A stretch of 64,000 bases of DNA from Stenotrophomonas africana (GCF_013004645.1 NZ_JABEME010000007.1:186001-250000); one strand, 5' to 3'; positions 26,316 to 35,455 are shown, counted from the first letter of the stretch. Notes: generated from the letters alone by a model not told the origin. Numbers and translations are program-made.

Positions 26316-26930
26316 TCAGTGGGCGATGGCCAGCGGCAACGGCTGCGCCGGCGGCAGGCCGCCTCGGCACTTCAGCACCCGCACCTGGCCGTGGTCGAGC
26401 TGCAGGCGCAGGCTGGCCGGGGAGGGGTTGCGCGCTGCCTGCGCCTCGCGGAACACGAAGCCCAGGCACTGGCCGCTGTCGGCGGCGACCTGCAGCCGGC
26501 GCAGGGCGCGATCGTCGGCCTGGTGCGGCCAGCACAGCACCGCCGCGCAGGCGGCAGAGCGCAGGCATTGTTCGGCGGCCCACAGCGCCTGCTTCGGCGC
26601 AGCGTGGATGATCTGCAGCTGGGCCAGATCCAGCCCGGCCGCGGCCCAGGCCGGGGCATGCGGGCGATAGGGGGGGGCGACCAGCACGATCGGGCGGTCG
26701 CGCTGGCTCAGCCTGGCCAGCGCTGGCCAGACCAGCGCCAGCTCACCGACGCCGGGCGCCGCCTGCAGTACCTCGCATAGCCCGCTGGTGGGCCAGCCAC
26801 CGCCGGGCAGTCGTGCGTCCAGTGCCGGGTGGCCGCTGGCCAAGTGGTCGCTGGCCGGCCCCTGGCGGGCCGGGCCGCGCCACAGTTGGCGCCCGTCCAG
26901 CAGCCGGTCGAGGGCGACGACCGCACCCAT
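26316..26930 (-). CDS. imuA: ImuA, RecA-like mutasome protein
   Basis: A 204-residue RecA/SulA-related protein with a reduced P-loop region (about 60-90, WPALARLSQRDRPIVLVAPPYRP). It works with ImuB and DnaE2 in SOS mutagenesis. ATG 26930 has TGGAGGA seven bases upstream. The leader of about 130 bases contains the LexA box at 27058-27072. No lexA2 gene precedes it; the neighbour upstream is a cyclase. Confidence 0.9.
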   Translation of the reverse strand: MGAVVALDRLLDGRQLWRGPARQGPASDHLASGHPALDARLPGGGWPTSGLCEVLQAAPGVGELALVWPALARLSQRDRPIVLVAPPYRPHAPAWAAAGLDLAQLQIIHAAPKQALWAAEQCLRSAACAAVLCWPHQADDRALRRLQVAADSGQCLGFVFREAQAARNPSPASLRLQLDHGQVRVLKCRGGLPPAQPLPLAIAH

Positions 26931-27057
26931 CAGCCGGTCCTCCAGAGGAGGCGCCGGGTGGGCTGGAAGCGGCAGGAACGGGCGGAAACGGCGGGCATGG
27001 CGCGAGTATCGACAGGCCGGTATCAGGGGCTGAGACCGGACATGCTACTCGCCTTGT

Positions 27058-27072
27058 GAGTAGAATTACTAA
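27058..27072 (-). promoter_or_regulatory. LexA (SOS) box of imuA-imuB-dnaE2
   Basis: On the minus strand TTAGTAATTCTACTC matches the Xanthomonad LexA motif TTAG-N6-TACTA at eight of nine fixed bases. It lies 128 bases upstream of imuA. SOS control is the known regulation of this cassette. Confidence 0.8.
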
Positions 27073-27108
27073 TGAAATCGGAGGGTCCGGTTTCAGGTTG
27101 CTGAAAGG

Positions 27109-27139
27109 GGTAGGGAATGCCGACCAGGGTCGGCACCCA
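27109..27139. repeat. Single REP-like hairpin
   Basis: A GTAG head (27109-27112) is followed by TGCCGACC/GGTCGGCA arms around a 2-3-base loop. It lies between the imuA promoter and the stop of the cyclase gene at 27149 and could end the cyclase transcript. Confidence 0.5.
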
Positions 27140-27148
27140 CAGGCCCGG

Positions 27149-28156
27149 TTACGGGCGGACTGGCAGCGCCACCGGACGCAGCGGCGCGGCATCGCCACCG
27201 CGGATCTTCAGTGGGCCGCCGATGAAGGCGAACTCGTAGACCTTGTCGCGGGCCAGTTCGTCCAGCGCCACCAGCTCGATGATCGGCGCGCCCTGCTGGG
27301 CCAGCAGGTAGGTGTGCAGCGGCACGTAGTCGTCGGACACCTCCGAGGGGAAGGTCTCGAAGCTGAGGTTGTCGGCACCGACGATCATCGCGCCGCTGTC
27401 CTCGACCAGGAAGCGTGCCGCGTCCAGACCCATGCCCGGCGGGTTGGCCATGTAGGCCTTGGGCTGTTCGAACAGGCGCATGCGGCCGGTGCGGATCAGC
27501 ACCACGTCGCCCTGCTGCAGTTTCACCTTCTGGCGTGCCAGCGCATCCTTCAGGTCCTGGCGGGTGACGCGGTAGCTGTCCGGCAGCATGTCCACGCCCT
27601 TGGCGGCGGCCACGTCGATCAGCACGCCACGCGCGATCAGCGGCGGGAACTTCTCGATGCCGGTGACATTCCAGCCACGGTCGCCAAGATGCTTGTCGGC
27701 CTCGAAGCCGTTCCAGATCTTTCCGTGGATGCCGAAGTGGTTCAGCGCATCGATGTGGGTGCCGGTATGGCTGTACATCGAGAACGCGGTGCCGGTGTAG
27801 CTGCGGGTGAGGTTCATGGTTTCACCCACGCCCATCGGATCATCCATCACCGTGCCGCGCGGGGTGTGGGTCATCCAGAACTGGTAGTGCGGGTCGCCGG
27901 CATCCTGCCAGCTGGGCATGCCGACGTAGTAGTCGGTGGCCAGGTCATAGGCCTTGCCGCCGCTGACCCGCGACAGGATCGCCGCACGCGAGGCCTCGGT
28001 GATCAGGTTGAGGCGGCCGATCTCGTCCTTCGGCCCCCAGGGGCTGGTGCCGACCTGCTGGCCGGAGGGAACGCGCTCGTGCGCGGACACGGTGGTGGAA
28101 GCGGTGGTGCCGGCCAGCAGCAGGGCCAGCGCGGTGGCCAGGGTACGTGGGGTCAT
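27149..28156 (-). CDS. Cyclase-family (kynurenine-formamidase-like) secreted hydrolase
   Basis: A 335-residue protein with a signal peptide (MTPRTLATALALLLAGTTAS, then STTVSAHE) and a cyclase domain (PF04199 type). The metal-binding motif SHTGTHIDALNHFG lies near residue 131, with a second motif region (FPPLIARGVLIDV, VLIRTGRMRLFE). The family hydrolyses amides or lactones with Zn2+ or Mn2+. The leader suggests a periplasmic enzyme acting on an unknown substrate. AGGAG precedes ATG 28156. It is downstream of a DsbA-like gene (35-base gap), probably one operon. Confidence 0.85.
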   Translation of the reverse strand: MTPRTLATALALLLAGTTASTTVSAHERVPSGQQVGTSPWGPKDEIGRLNLITEASRAAILSRVSGGKAYDLATDYYVGMPSWQDAGDPHYQFWMTHTPRGTVMDDPMGVGETMNLTRSYTGTAFSMYSHTGTHIDALNHFGIHGKIWNGFEADKHLGDRGWNVTGIEKFPPLIARGVLIDVAAAKGVDMLPDSYRVTRQDLKDALARQKVKLQQGDVVLIRTGRMRLFEQPKAYMANPPGMGLDAARFLVEDSGAMIVGADNLSFETFPSEVSDDYVPLHTYLLAQQGAPIIELVALDELARDKVYEFAFIGGPLKIRGGDAAPLRPVALPVRP

Positions 28157-28191
28157 GGGGAATCTCCTTGCAGGGTGGGGGGCGGTGCGGC

Positions 28192-28842
28192 TCAGGCCGC
28201 GACCAGGTGCGCCAGGGCCTGGCGCAGGTGTGGCAGCGGCAGGGTCTGCAGGCGCAGGCCGTTGCCGCCGATCACGGTGGGTATGGAACGGATGCCGAGG
28301 GCAGCGGCTTCGGCACGATCGGCCTGCACGCGCTGGCGTACTGCGTCGCTGCGCATGTGGTCAGCGAAGGCGCCACGTGGATGACCCAGCGATTCGGCGA
28401 TATCCAGCAGGACTTCGGCATCGCCGATGTTGCGGTGCTGGTGCAGGTGCGCCCACTGCACGGCATCGAACATCGCGCCATGGGCGTCGTTGCCACCGAG
28501 CATGCCGGCGGCCTGGCAGGCCAGTGCGCCGAGCCAGCCGGACGGATACTCGAAGTCCTGTGCGCGCATGCCTTCGATATCGATGCGCGCGGTGTCTTCA
28601 TGCGCGGCGCAGTCGGTCCAGTGGCGCAGGATGATCGCCTTGGCGCGCTCCATCGAGCCGAACACCTCGACCATCTGCGCGCGCGAGTCCTGCAGCACGA
28701 AGCTGCGGTGGCGCACCTGGATGCCGAGTTCGGCCGAGACCTGCTGCAGGCGCGGGGCCAGAACGAAGCACCAGCCACAGACCACGTCGTGGAAGAAATC
28801 GACCACCGGCGCGGCGGTGGCGGGGGAAGGAACGGAAGACAT
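28192..28842 (-). CDS. DsbA-family (FrnE-like) thiol oxidoreductase
   Basis: A 216-residue protein without signal peptide: a thioredoxin-fold strand, then the redox motif VVCGWCFVLAP (Cys-Gly-Trp-Cys near residue 22), an inserted helical domain, and the cis-Pro loop SIPTVIGG near 187. FrnE-type enzymes act in the cytoplasm on small molecules or proteins and are linked to oxidative stress. It starts the two-gene unit with the cyclase. The LysR regulator upstream at 28935 is codirectional. Confidence 0.82.
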   Translation of the reverse strand: MSSVPSPATAAPVVDFFHDVVCGWCFVLAPRLQQVSAELGIQVRHRSFVLQDSRAQMVEVFGSMERAKAIILRHWTDCAAHEDTARIDIEGMRAQDFEYPSGWLGALACQAAGMLGGNDAHGAMFDAVQWAHLHQHRNIGDAEVLLDIAESLGHPRGAFADHMRSDAVRQRVQADRAEAAALGIRSIPTVIGGNGLRLQTLPLPHLRQALAHLVAA

Positions 28843-28934
28843 CTGCCTGCCATTGGTGAGAGGGGAGGCGGCAGATTAGGCAGCGCGGCGTGGCCGAAAC
28901 AGCACGCCGGGGGCAGCTCAGTTTTCGCTGGCGG

Positions 28935-29840
28935 TTACGAATCCAGGCCGGCGCAGCCGGGCAGCTCGGCGTGCAGGAAATCGATGAAGGCGCGTACCTT
29001 GGGCTGCAGGTGGCGCGACGTGGGATAGACCGCATGCACGAAGCGCGGCGGATAGCGGTGGTCGGGCAGCACCTGCTGCAGTTCGCCACGGGCCAGCGCC
29101 GGTGCCGCCAGGAACGAGGGCAGGGCACCGATGCCCATGCCGGCCACCAGCAGGTCGCGCAGCAGCAGGCTGTTGTTGACGGTGACACGCGCCGGCAGGG
29201 TGATCGTTACCTGGCCATCGGGGCCGAGCAGCGGCCAGCTGCCGGGCGAGTCGGACAGGCTGTAGGCCAGCACGCTGTGCGCCTGCAGATCGTTCACCGC
29301 CTGCGGTGCCGGATGCTGCCGCAGGTAGGACGGGGCCGCGCACAGCACCTGCTGCAGCGAGGCCAGCCGGCGTGCCACCAGGCGTGAATCATCCAGCTCG
29401 GCACGCAGCCGCAGCGACACATCGAAACCTTCGCCGACCGCGTCGAGCAGGCGGTCTTCCATCACCAGGTCCAGTGACAGCTGCGGATGCTGCTGCAGGA
29501 AGCGTGGCAGCAACGGCGACAACGTACTCAGCGCGAACGACTGCGGCGCGTTCACGCGCAGGCGCCCGGCCACGTCGCCGCGCTGTTCGGCGATGCCGCG
29601 TTCCAGCGCCTCCAGTTCGTCGAGCAGGCGGCAGCATTCGCGGTAATAGGCGTGGCCGGTTTCGGTCAGGCTCATGCGCCGCGTGGTCCGCTGCAGCAGT
29701 ACCACGCCCAGATGCGCTTCCAGCGTGCGCAACTGCTTGCTCAGGCCGGCCGGCGACATGCCGAGGTCTTCGGCGGCACGGGCCAGCCCACCGCGTTCGA
29801 CGATGCGGCGGAAGGCACGCATCAGGTTGAAGGAATCCAT
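28935..29840 (-). CDS. LysR-family transcriptional regulator
   Basis: A 301-residue regulator: N-terminal helix-turn-helix (FRRIVERGGLARAAEDLGMSPAGLSKQLRTLE, about 10-42) and a substrate-binding domain (about 90-295). RTTRRMSLTETGHAYYRECC is typical of the CrgA/DmlR-like subgroup. ATG 29840 was preferred to upstream starts that would add a non-conserved extension. It likely controls the codirectional DsbA-cyclase unit or itself; the effector is unknown. Confidence 0.88.
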   Translation of the reverse strand: MDSFNLMRAFRRIVERGGLARAAEDLGMSPAGLSKQLRTLEAHLGVVLLQRTTRRMSLTETGHAYYRECCRLLDELEALERGIAEQRGDVAGRLRVNAPQSFALSTLSPLLPRFLQQHPQLSLDLVMEDRLLDAVGEGFDVSLRLRAELDDSRLVARRLASLQQVLCAAPSYLRQHPAPQAVNDLQAHSVLAYSLSDSPGSWPLLGPDGQVTITLPARVTVNNSLLLRDLLVAGMGIGALPSFLAAPALARGELQQVLPDHRYPPRFVHAVYPTSRHLQPKVRAFIDFLHAELPGCAGLDS

Positions 29841-30013
29841 GCCGGCCCCGGGCGCGATGAGGGCGCCATTGTAGAGCCGCGCCGTGCGTGGATACAGGAA
29901 CACGACGCCGACCAAGCTCGGCATCCACCCGCGGCACGCGCTTGCGCCGTTTGTTCAAGCCGCCAACCCGCATGCCACGCCAGCATGCAGGCCCCTCACT
30001 TTCCGGGTTGCCC

Positions 30014-30904
30014 ATGAAGCACTGGATGCTCCGCCTGTATGCCCCACTGTTCCTGCTGGGTTTCGTTGCCACTGCCGTCGTCTGGGTCGGCCACTGTCAC
30101 GGTGATCCGTTGTGGCTGCTGGCCTTGCTGGCGGCCGCCATCGCGGTCTCGTTCGTCGCCGAGCGGGCCTGGCCGTACGATCCCGCGTTCAACCACGACC
30201 ACGGCGACAGCCTGCGTGACACCCTGCATGCACTGGTCAATGAAAGCCTGAACCTGCTGTCGATCACGGCGGTGCCGCTGCTGGCGGCAATCATTCCGTG
30301 GCAGGCCTGGCCGCTGCAGTGGCCATTCGCGCTGCAGGTGCTGCTGGCCATCGTCTGCGCTGATCTCGGCATCACCCTGGTGCACTACGCCAGCCATCGC
30401 ATCGGCTGGCTATGGCGCCTGCATGCCGTGCATCACAGCGTCACCCGCATGTACGGCTTCAACGGCCTGATGAAACACCCGCTGCACCAGGCGGCCGAAG
30501 CGGTGGGCGGCGTACTGCCGCTGCTGCTGTTGGGCCTGCCGATGCCGGTCGCTGCGGTGCTGGCCTTCGCCATTGCCATCCAGCTGCTGCTGCAGCACTC
30601 CAACGTGGACATGCGTCCCGGCCTGCTGGGCCGGGTGATGGCCTGGGCGCCGCTGCACCGCTTCCATCACATGCGTTACGGCACCGCTGGCGACGTCAAC
30701 TTCGGCCTGTTCCTGGCCGTCTGGGATCACCTGCTGGGGACCGCCTTCGACGCGCCAGGTTATCGATTGCAGCAGCGCGACCTCGGCATCGGCAGCCAAC
30801 CGGACTATCCGCGCGACTATCCGGGGCAGCTGCTGGCGCCGTTCCGCGAACTGCCGCATGGCGAGGTGCCGGAGCTGCCGGAAGGTCTGCGCAGGCGCGG
30901 ATGA
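30014..30904 (+). CDS. Sterol desaturase/fatty-acid hydroxylase family membrane protein
   Basis: A 296-residue di-iron membrane oxygenase-type protein with four to five hydrophobic segments. The three histidine boxes are seen in order: HYASH (about 123), HAVHH (about 138) and HRFHH (about 219). These bind the di-iron centre in the superfamily. Members hydroxylate or desaturate lipids or sterols; the substrate here is unknown. ATG 30014 was chosen because the preceding in-frame codons are a non-hydrophobic extension. It converges with the AraC gene at 30914, nine bases away. Confidence 0.85.
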   Translation: MKHWMLRLYAPLFLLGFVATAVVWVGHCHGDPLWLLALLAAAIAVSFVAERAWPYDPAFNHDHGDSLRDTLHALVNESLNLLSITAVPLLAAIIPWQAWPLQWPFALQVLLAIVCADLGITLVHYASHRIGWLWRLHAVHHSVTRMYGFNGLMKHPLHQAAEAVGGVLPLLLLGLPMPVAAVLAFAIAIQLLLQHSNVDMRPGLLGRVMAWAPLHRFHHMRYGTAGDVNFGLFLAVWDHLLGTAFDAPGYRLQQRDLGIGSQPDYPRDYPGQLLAPFRELPHGEVPELPEGLRRRG

Positions 30905-30913
30905 TGGGCCGTG

Positions 30914-31594
30914 TCAGGCCGCGTGCAGCTGCAGGCCCTGCAGCTGCGCGGCACCGATGCCGAACATGCGGCGCAGGCTGCGTGACAGATGGGCCAGATC
31001 GGCGAATCCAGCGGCATGCGCACTGTCGGTCAGGTTGTGCCCGCGCAGATGATGCATGAGCGCGTTGCGCAGCCGCTGCCACAGCACCCAGCCGCGCAGG
31101 GTGACCGCCAGCTCGGACTGGAAACGCCGGTGCAGCTGGCTGGTCGACAGATGCGCGGCTGCGGCAATGTCGGCAGCCGGCACCGGGCCAGGCAAGTGCT
31201 GGGCGATACGGGCCAACGCCGCCTGCACGCGGCGGTCCAGCGGTTGCGGGCGGCTCAGTCGTGGAAGCCAGTCGTGCAGTTCCATCGCAGTGCCGGGCAG
31301 CGAGTGCAGGTGCTGCTGGATCTGTTCGGGATTGGCATGCGCGGGTTCGAGGAACACCGTGCAGCCTGCTTCCGGCGCCGACAGGATCGCGTGCGTCTGG
31401 AAGGAGGGCAACCACAGTCGTTGGCCCTGCTGCCGTACGCCATCGACTTCGACCTGCCAGGGTGCGCCGTCGCTGAGCAGCAGTTGATGAGCGTAGTGCG
31501 CGTGCGCGGCGCTGTCACCGGCATGACCGTGAAGTACGGCGGCGTGCGCATCCAGCAGCAACGTGCCATTCCAGGGCAGGGCGAGGGAGGACAT
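30914..31594 (-). CDS. AraC-family transcriptional regulator
   Basis: A 226-residue protein: a cupin-like N-terminal effector domain (about 8-100, with AHAHYAHQLLLS) and two AraC helix-turn-helix motifs at the C terminus (IAAAAHLSTSQLHRRFQ and AHAAGFADLAHLSRSLRRMFG). The arrangement fits regulators that sense a small ligand through an N-terminal barrel. The start region lacks a good Shine-Dalgarno site; MSSLALPW at 31594 is preferred to an extension into the REP element upstream. Target unknown. Confidence 0.82.
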   Translation of the reverse strand: MSSLALPWNGTLLLDAHAAVLHGHAGDSAAHAHYAHQLLLSDGAPWQVEVDGVRQQGQRLWLPSFQTHAILSAPEAGCTVFLEPAHANPEQIQQHLHSLPGTAMELHDWLPRLSRPQPLDRRVQAALARIAQHLPGPVPAADIAAAAHLSTSQLHRRFQSELAVTLRGWVLWQRLRNALMHHLRGHNLTDSAHAAGFADLAHLSRSLRRMFGIGAAQLQGLQLHAA

Positions 31595-31603
31595 GGGGGG
31601 ATT

Positions 31604-31693
31604 GTAGATCCACGCCATGCGTGGATGAATCGCCATCGAAATCGAATATTTCGACAACGAAACGAAGAGCATCCACGCATGGCGTGGATCTAC
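31604..31693. repeat. SMAG-type REP inverted pair (GTAGATCCACGC subtype)
   Basis: GTAGATCCACGCCATGCGTG at 31604 and its inverted partner ending at 31693 flank about 40 AT-richer bases. It lies just upstream of the AraC gene. Confidence 0.85.
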
Positions 31694-31720
31694 TGCAGGT
31701 TGCGAGAAACTGTCGAAGGC

Positions 31721-31731
31721 GGGGGGGGGGG
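31721..31731. repeat. Homopolymer run of 11 G
   Basis: Eleven consecutive G residues lie in the 294-base gap between the AraC gene and the VOC gene. Such tracts are prone to slippage. No open gene crosses it with coding character. Apart from the REP pair I see nothing else in 31695-31888. Confidence 0.8.
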
Positions 31732-31888
31732 CGTCGGCGGGCGCGTGAGCGCCATGGATGGCGCGACCGAGCCTCCAGGGACGGATTCACGGCGTCCCCG
31801 CCAACGGCCCCCTCCGCCTACCCACAGGAGCCCCGCTGTTGCTTTGGCCGTTGCCTCTGTGGGTGCCGGGCACAGCCCGGCCGTACCC

Positions 31889-32323
31889 TCACCGCCCGTG
31901 CGGGTCGGGCCGGTGATGCACGTACTCGACCACCGTGCCATCGGGATGTACCGCATTGAACGCCGCCCCGGTCGGTACCACCTGCAACGGGAAGATGATC
32001 TCGGCGCCGGCCGCGACCAGTTTGTCGTGATAGGGCCGAACGTCATCGACCAGCAGTGTCCCCGTGGTCGAAGTGAACGGCGCCAGTGCCGCCTCGCTGC
32101 CCTCGATCAACAGGAACGCACCGACCATCGCCAGACGTAGCCCGGCCTCCGGAAACGGGAACCCCGCATCGGCCACCACGCCCTGCAGCTGCTCGTAGAA
32201 GGCCACACTGCGCTCCAGCTCACCGGGTGCCACGAACACCCGGATCAGCACGCGCGGCGCGCGCTGGCTGGATGTATCGCAGCGGTCGCGCCAGAGATGG
32301 TCGAAGTCGCGGTGGACGGTCAT
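31889..32323 (-). CDS. VOC-superfamily (glyoxalase-like) protein
   Basis: A 144-residue single-domain vicinal oxygen chelate protein with paired beta-alpha-beta-beta-beta modules: VLIRVFVAPGELERSVAFYEQ at the start and AFNAVHPDGTVVEYVHHRP at the end. The metal ligands usual at the first His and the last Glu are partly visible (Glu near 136, followed by YVHH). Members include glyoxalase, dioxygenases and resistance proteins; the substrate is unknown. Confidence 0.82.
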   Translation of the reverse strand: MTVHRDFDHLWRDRCDTSSQRAPRVLIRVFVAPGELERSVAFYEQLQGVVADAGFPFPEAGLRLAMVGAFLLIEGSEAALAPFTSTTGTLLVDDVRPYHDKLVAAGAEIIFPLQVVPTGAAFNAVHPDGTVVEYVHHRPDPHGR

Positions 32324-32659
32324 GGGCTCGGTTCGTGGCCAGGGACCTCCATTATCGGCAGCCCCACGCGGCCTGCTGATGACCGCCGGTGATGGCCTGA
32401 TAACTGCTGGCCGGGTTGCCCCTGTGACTTAGGTCCTGTTGACAGGTGTGAACGCCCTCGCACAATCTTCACAGGATTGGGTCGCCCTGCGCGGCCCGGA
32501 CAGGCAGGTTGTCACGCCGGGAGGAGGGTCCCAGGCGCAGACCGGCCCGTCCTTCGGCCTGCGGGACGTTGCCTGGCAACCCCTGCGCGGCATGAACGCT
32601 GCACCCTTCGGCGGCACTTCCCTGGACCGATTGCCTTGGCAACGGAATTACGCCTGCCG
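32324..32659 (+). promoter_or_regulatory. 336-base leader of the glycosidase gene with candidate promoter
   Basis: TTGACA (32439-32444) and CACAAT (32461-32466) are 16 bases apart on the plus strand. The -35 lies inside the small palindrome CCTGTTGACAGG. A long leader of almost 200 bases follows. No gene is convincing in this gap. Confidence 0.5.
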
Positions 32660-35455
32660 ATGAAAACGTTTACAAAGCCGCTTGCACTGTCCCTGGCCCT
32701 GTCTGCCGCACTGGCCGCTCCGGCCTGGGCCGACCCCGCCGCGTTCACTGTGCTGACCCTGGAACAGGCGCCCAACGCCGAGGCGATGCCGGCCCTGGCG
32801 GCCCAGCTGAAGAGCCTGAACGTGGACGCGGTGAGCGTGCGCCAGGTGCAGCGCGGCATCGGTCAGGTCGATCCGCTGCAGGTGCTGGCCGATGGCCTGG
32901 GCTACGAGTACCGCTTCATTGCTGCCGGCAAGGACGATGGCCAGACCCAGCGCGGCCAGGCCGTGCTGACCCGGCTGCCGATCGCCGCTGAATCCGGCCC
33001 CGACCAGCCGGGCCTGAACTACCTGCGCCTGGATGATGGGCGCCACACGGTGGCGGTCTATACCGATGCCGGTGCAGGCGCCGCGCAGTTGCCGGCACTG
33101 GTCACCCGTTCGCGGCTGGGTGCACCGGCGGTGCTGCTCGGCGCGGTGGCCGGTGAATCGGCCAAGGCCGCAGGCTTCGATCCGGCGCGCGTGGCGCTGG
33201 AAGCCGACGCAAGCTATTTCAGCGATGGCTTCCAGGCCGCCAGCAGTGCACCGTTCAAGGTGGAAGGCAGCACCCTGCACGCCACCCTGCTGACCCTGGC
33301 CTATGCCGCCGACAAGCACAGCGAAAAGCCCTGGATGGACACCACCCTCAATGCCGACGCGCGCGCTGCGCTGCTGCTGAAGGCGATGACCGAGGATGAG
33401 AAGTTCCAGATGCTGCACAGCTACTTCGGGCTGGGCAAGGACGGTGGCCCGTTGCCGGAAGGTGCGGTCGGTTCGGCCGGCTTCGTGCCGGCAGTGCCGC
33501 GCCTGGGCATCCCGTCGCAGCAGTCGGCCGATGCCGGCGTCGGCGTGACCAATCCCGGTGGTATCCGTCCGGGTGACTTCGCCACCGCCATGCCGTCCGG
33601 CCCGTCCACCGCCTCCAGCTGGAACCGCGAAGTGGCCTTCGCCGGTGGCGCCACAATGGGCCGCGAGGCATGGCAGCAGCGCTTCAACATCCTGCTGTCA
33701 GGCAGCGTCAACCTGCAGCGCGACCCGCGCAACGGCCGCAATTTCGAATACGCCGGTGAAGACCCGCTGCTGGCCGGTTCGATGGTCGGCGCGCTGATCC
33801 AGGGCGTGCAGAGCCAGCACGTGATCTCCTCGATGAAGCACTTCGCGCTGAACGACATGGAGACCCGCCGCAACTTCCACGACGTGCGCATCGGCGAACA
33901 GGCCATGCACGAGTCGGACCTGCTGGCGTTCGAAATCGCGCTGGAAGCCGGCCGCCCGGGCGTGGCGATGTGCTCGTACAACAAGATCAACGGCACCTAT
34001 GGCTGCGAAAACGGCTACCTGATGAACCAGGTGCTGAAGCAGGAATGGAAGTTCCCCGGTTTCGTGATGTCCGACTGGGGCGGCGTGCACAGCGGTTCGA
34101 AGGCGGCGCTGGCCGGCCTGGACCAGCAGTCGGCCGGTGAAGTGTTCGATGCGGCGGTGTTCTTCGATGAGCCGCTGCGTCTGGCCGTGCACGGCGGTGT
34201 GGTGCCGCAGGCGCGCCTGAACGACATGGTGGCGCGCATCCTGCGCACGATGTTCCTGCACGGCAATTTCGACAACCCGCCGCAGCACCAGAAGGTCGAT
34301 GCCGAGGCCGGCTTCGCTGTTGCCCAGCGGACGGTGGAAGAGGGCAGCGTGCTGTTGCGCAATGAAGGCAACCTGCTGCCGCTGGCCGACAGCGTGAAGC
34401 GCATCGTCATCATCGGCGGCCATGCCGACAAGGGCGTGATCGGTGGTGGTGGTTCGTCGATGGTGGGGGTGACCGCCAAGGGCACCAATGCGGTGCCGGG
34501 CGTGATGCCGACCACCTGGCCGGGCCCGGTGATCTTCCACCCGTCCTCGCCGCTGGAATCGCTGCGTGCGGCGCGCCCGGACGCGACCATTGCGTATGTG
34601 GATGGCACCAATGCCGCCGCTGCGGCCAAGGCCGCCGCGCAGGCCGACGTGGCCATCGTGTTCGCTACCCAGTGGGCCGCCGAATCGGTGGACCTGCCGG
34701 ACATGCAGCTGCCTGACAACCAGGACGCGCTGATCTCGGCGGTGGCCAAGGCCAACCCGAAGACCGTGCTGGTGCTGGAAACCAATGGCCCGGTGCGCAC
34801 GCCGTGGCTGGCGCAGGTGCCGGCGATGCTGCAGGCCTGGTATCCGGGCATCCGCGGTGGCGAAGGCATTGCCGCGCTGCTGACCGGCCAGGTCAATCCG
34901 TCGGGCCGCCTGCCGGTGACCTGGGTGACGGACGAATCGCAGCTGCCGCGCCCGCACATCGACGGCCTCGGTTTCAAGCCGGCCAAGCCGTTCGGTGATG
35001 TGTTCGATTTCGATATCGAGGGCGCCAACGTCGGCTACAAGTGGATGGCGGCCAAGGGCCTGACGCCCACCTTCGCGTTCGGTCATGGCCTGTCCTACAC
35101 CTCGTTCGCCTATGACAACCTCAAGGTGAGCATGGAAGGATCGCGCCTGGTTGCCAGCGTCGACATCCGCAACACCGGCAAGCGCGCCGGTGCCGATGTG
35201 GCCCAGCTGTACCTGAAGCTGCCCGCCGGCAGCACCACGCCGATCCGCCTGATCGGCTATGGCAAGGTGAACCTGCAGCCGGGCGAACAGCGCCGCATCC
35301 GCATCGAAGCCGAGCCGAAGACCCTGGCCCACTACGATGCACAGGCGCGCCAGTGGAAGATCGACAGTGGCACCTACCAGGTGCAGCTGTCGCGCAATGC
35401 GGCCGAGCCGCTGCAGACGGTGGACGTGCAGCTGGTGGAGCAGGTGCTGCGCTGA
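32660..35455 (+). CDS. Family-3 glycoside hydrolase with extra N-terminal domain
   Basis: A 931-residue exported protein. Signal peptide 1-24. Residues about 28-215 resemble an endonuclease/exonuclease/phosphatase fold (LTLEQAPNAEAMPALAAQL, LGYEYRFI, GQAVLTRLPI), but the catalytic Glu of LQEV is replaced (VSVRQV), so it is probably inactive. The GH3 N domain starts near 225; the nucleophile is Asp472 in FVMSDWGG. The C domain and a fibronectin-III-like end follow (about 830-931). It probably hydrolyses beta-glucosides or xylosides outside the inner membrane. The start codon overlaps a LacI-like palindrome (TGAAAACGTTTACA). Confidence 0.87.
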   Translation: MKTFTKPLALSLALSAALAAPAWADPAAFTVLTLEQAPNAEAMPALAAQLKSLNVDAVSVRQVQRGIGQVDPLQVLADGLGYEYRFIAAGKDDGQTQRGQAVLTRLPIAAESGPDQPGLNYLRLDDGRHTVAVYTDAGAGAAQLPALVTRSRLGAPAVLLGAVAGESAKAAGFDPARVALEADASYFSDGFQAASSAPFKVEGSTLHATLLTLAYAADKHSEKPWMDTTLNADARAALLLKAMTEDEKFQMLHSYFGLGKDGGPLPEGAVGSAGFVPAVPRLGIPSQQSADAGVGVTNPGGIRPGDFATAMPSGPSTASSWNREVAFAGGATMGREAWQQRFNILLSGSVNLQRDPRNGRNFEYAGEDPLLAGSMVGALIQGVQSQHVISSMKHFALNDMETRRNFHDVRIGEQAMHESDLLAFEIALEAGRPGVAMCSYNKINGTYGCENGYLMNQVLKQEWKFPGFVMSDWGGVHSGSKAALAGLDQQSAGEVFDAAVFFDEPLRLAVHGGVVPQARLNDMVARILRTMFLHGNFDNPPQHQKVDAEAGFAVAQRTVEEGSVLLRNEGNLLPLADSVKRIVIIGGHADKGVIGGGGSSMVGVTAKGTNAVPGVMPTTWPGPVIFHPSSPLESLRAARPDATIAYVDGTNAAAAAKAAAQADVAIVFATQWAAESVDLPDMQLPDNQDALISAVAKANPKTVLVLETNGPVRTPWLAQVPAMLQAWYPGIRGGEGIAALLTGQVNPSGRLPVTWVTDESQLPRPHIDGLGFKPAKPFGDVFDFDIEGANVGYKWMAAKGLTPTFAFGHGLSYTSFAYDNLKVSMEGSRLVASVDIRNTGKRAGADVAQLYLKLPAGSTTPIRLIGYGKVNLQPGEQRRIRIEAEPKTLAHYDAQARQWKIDSGTYQVQLSRNAAEPLQTVDVQLVEQVLR

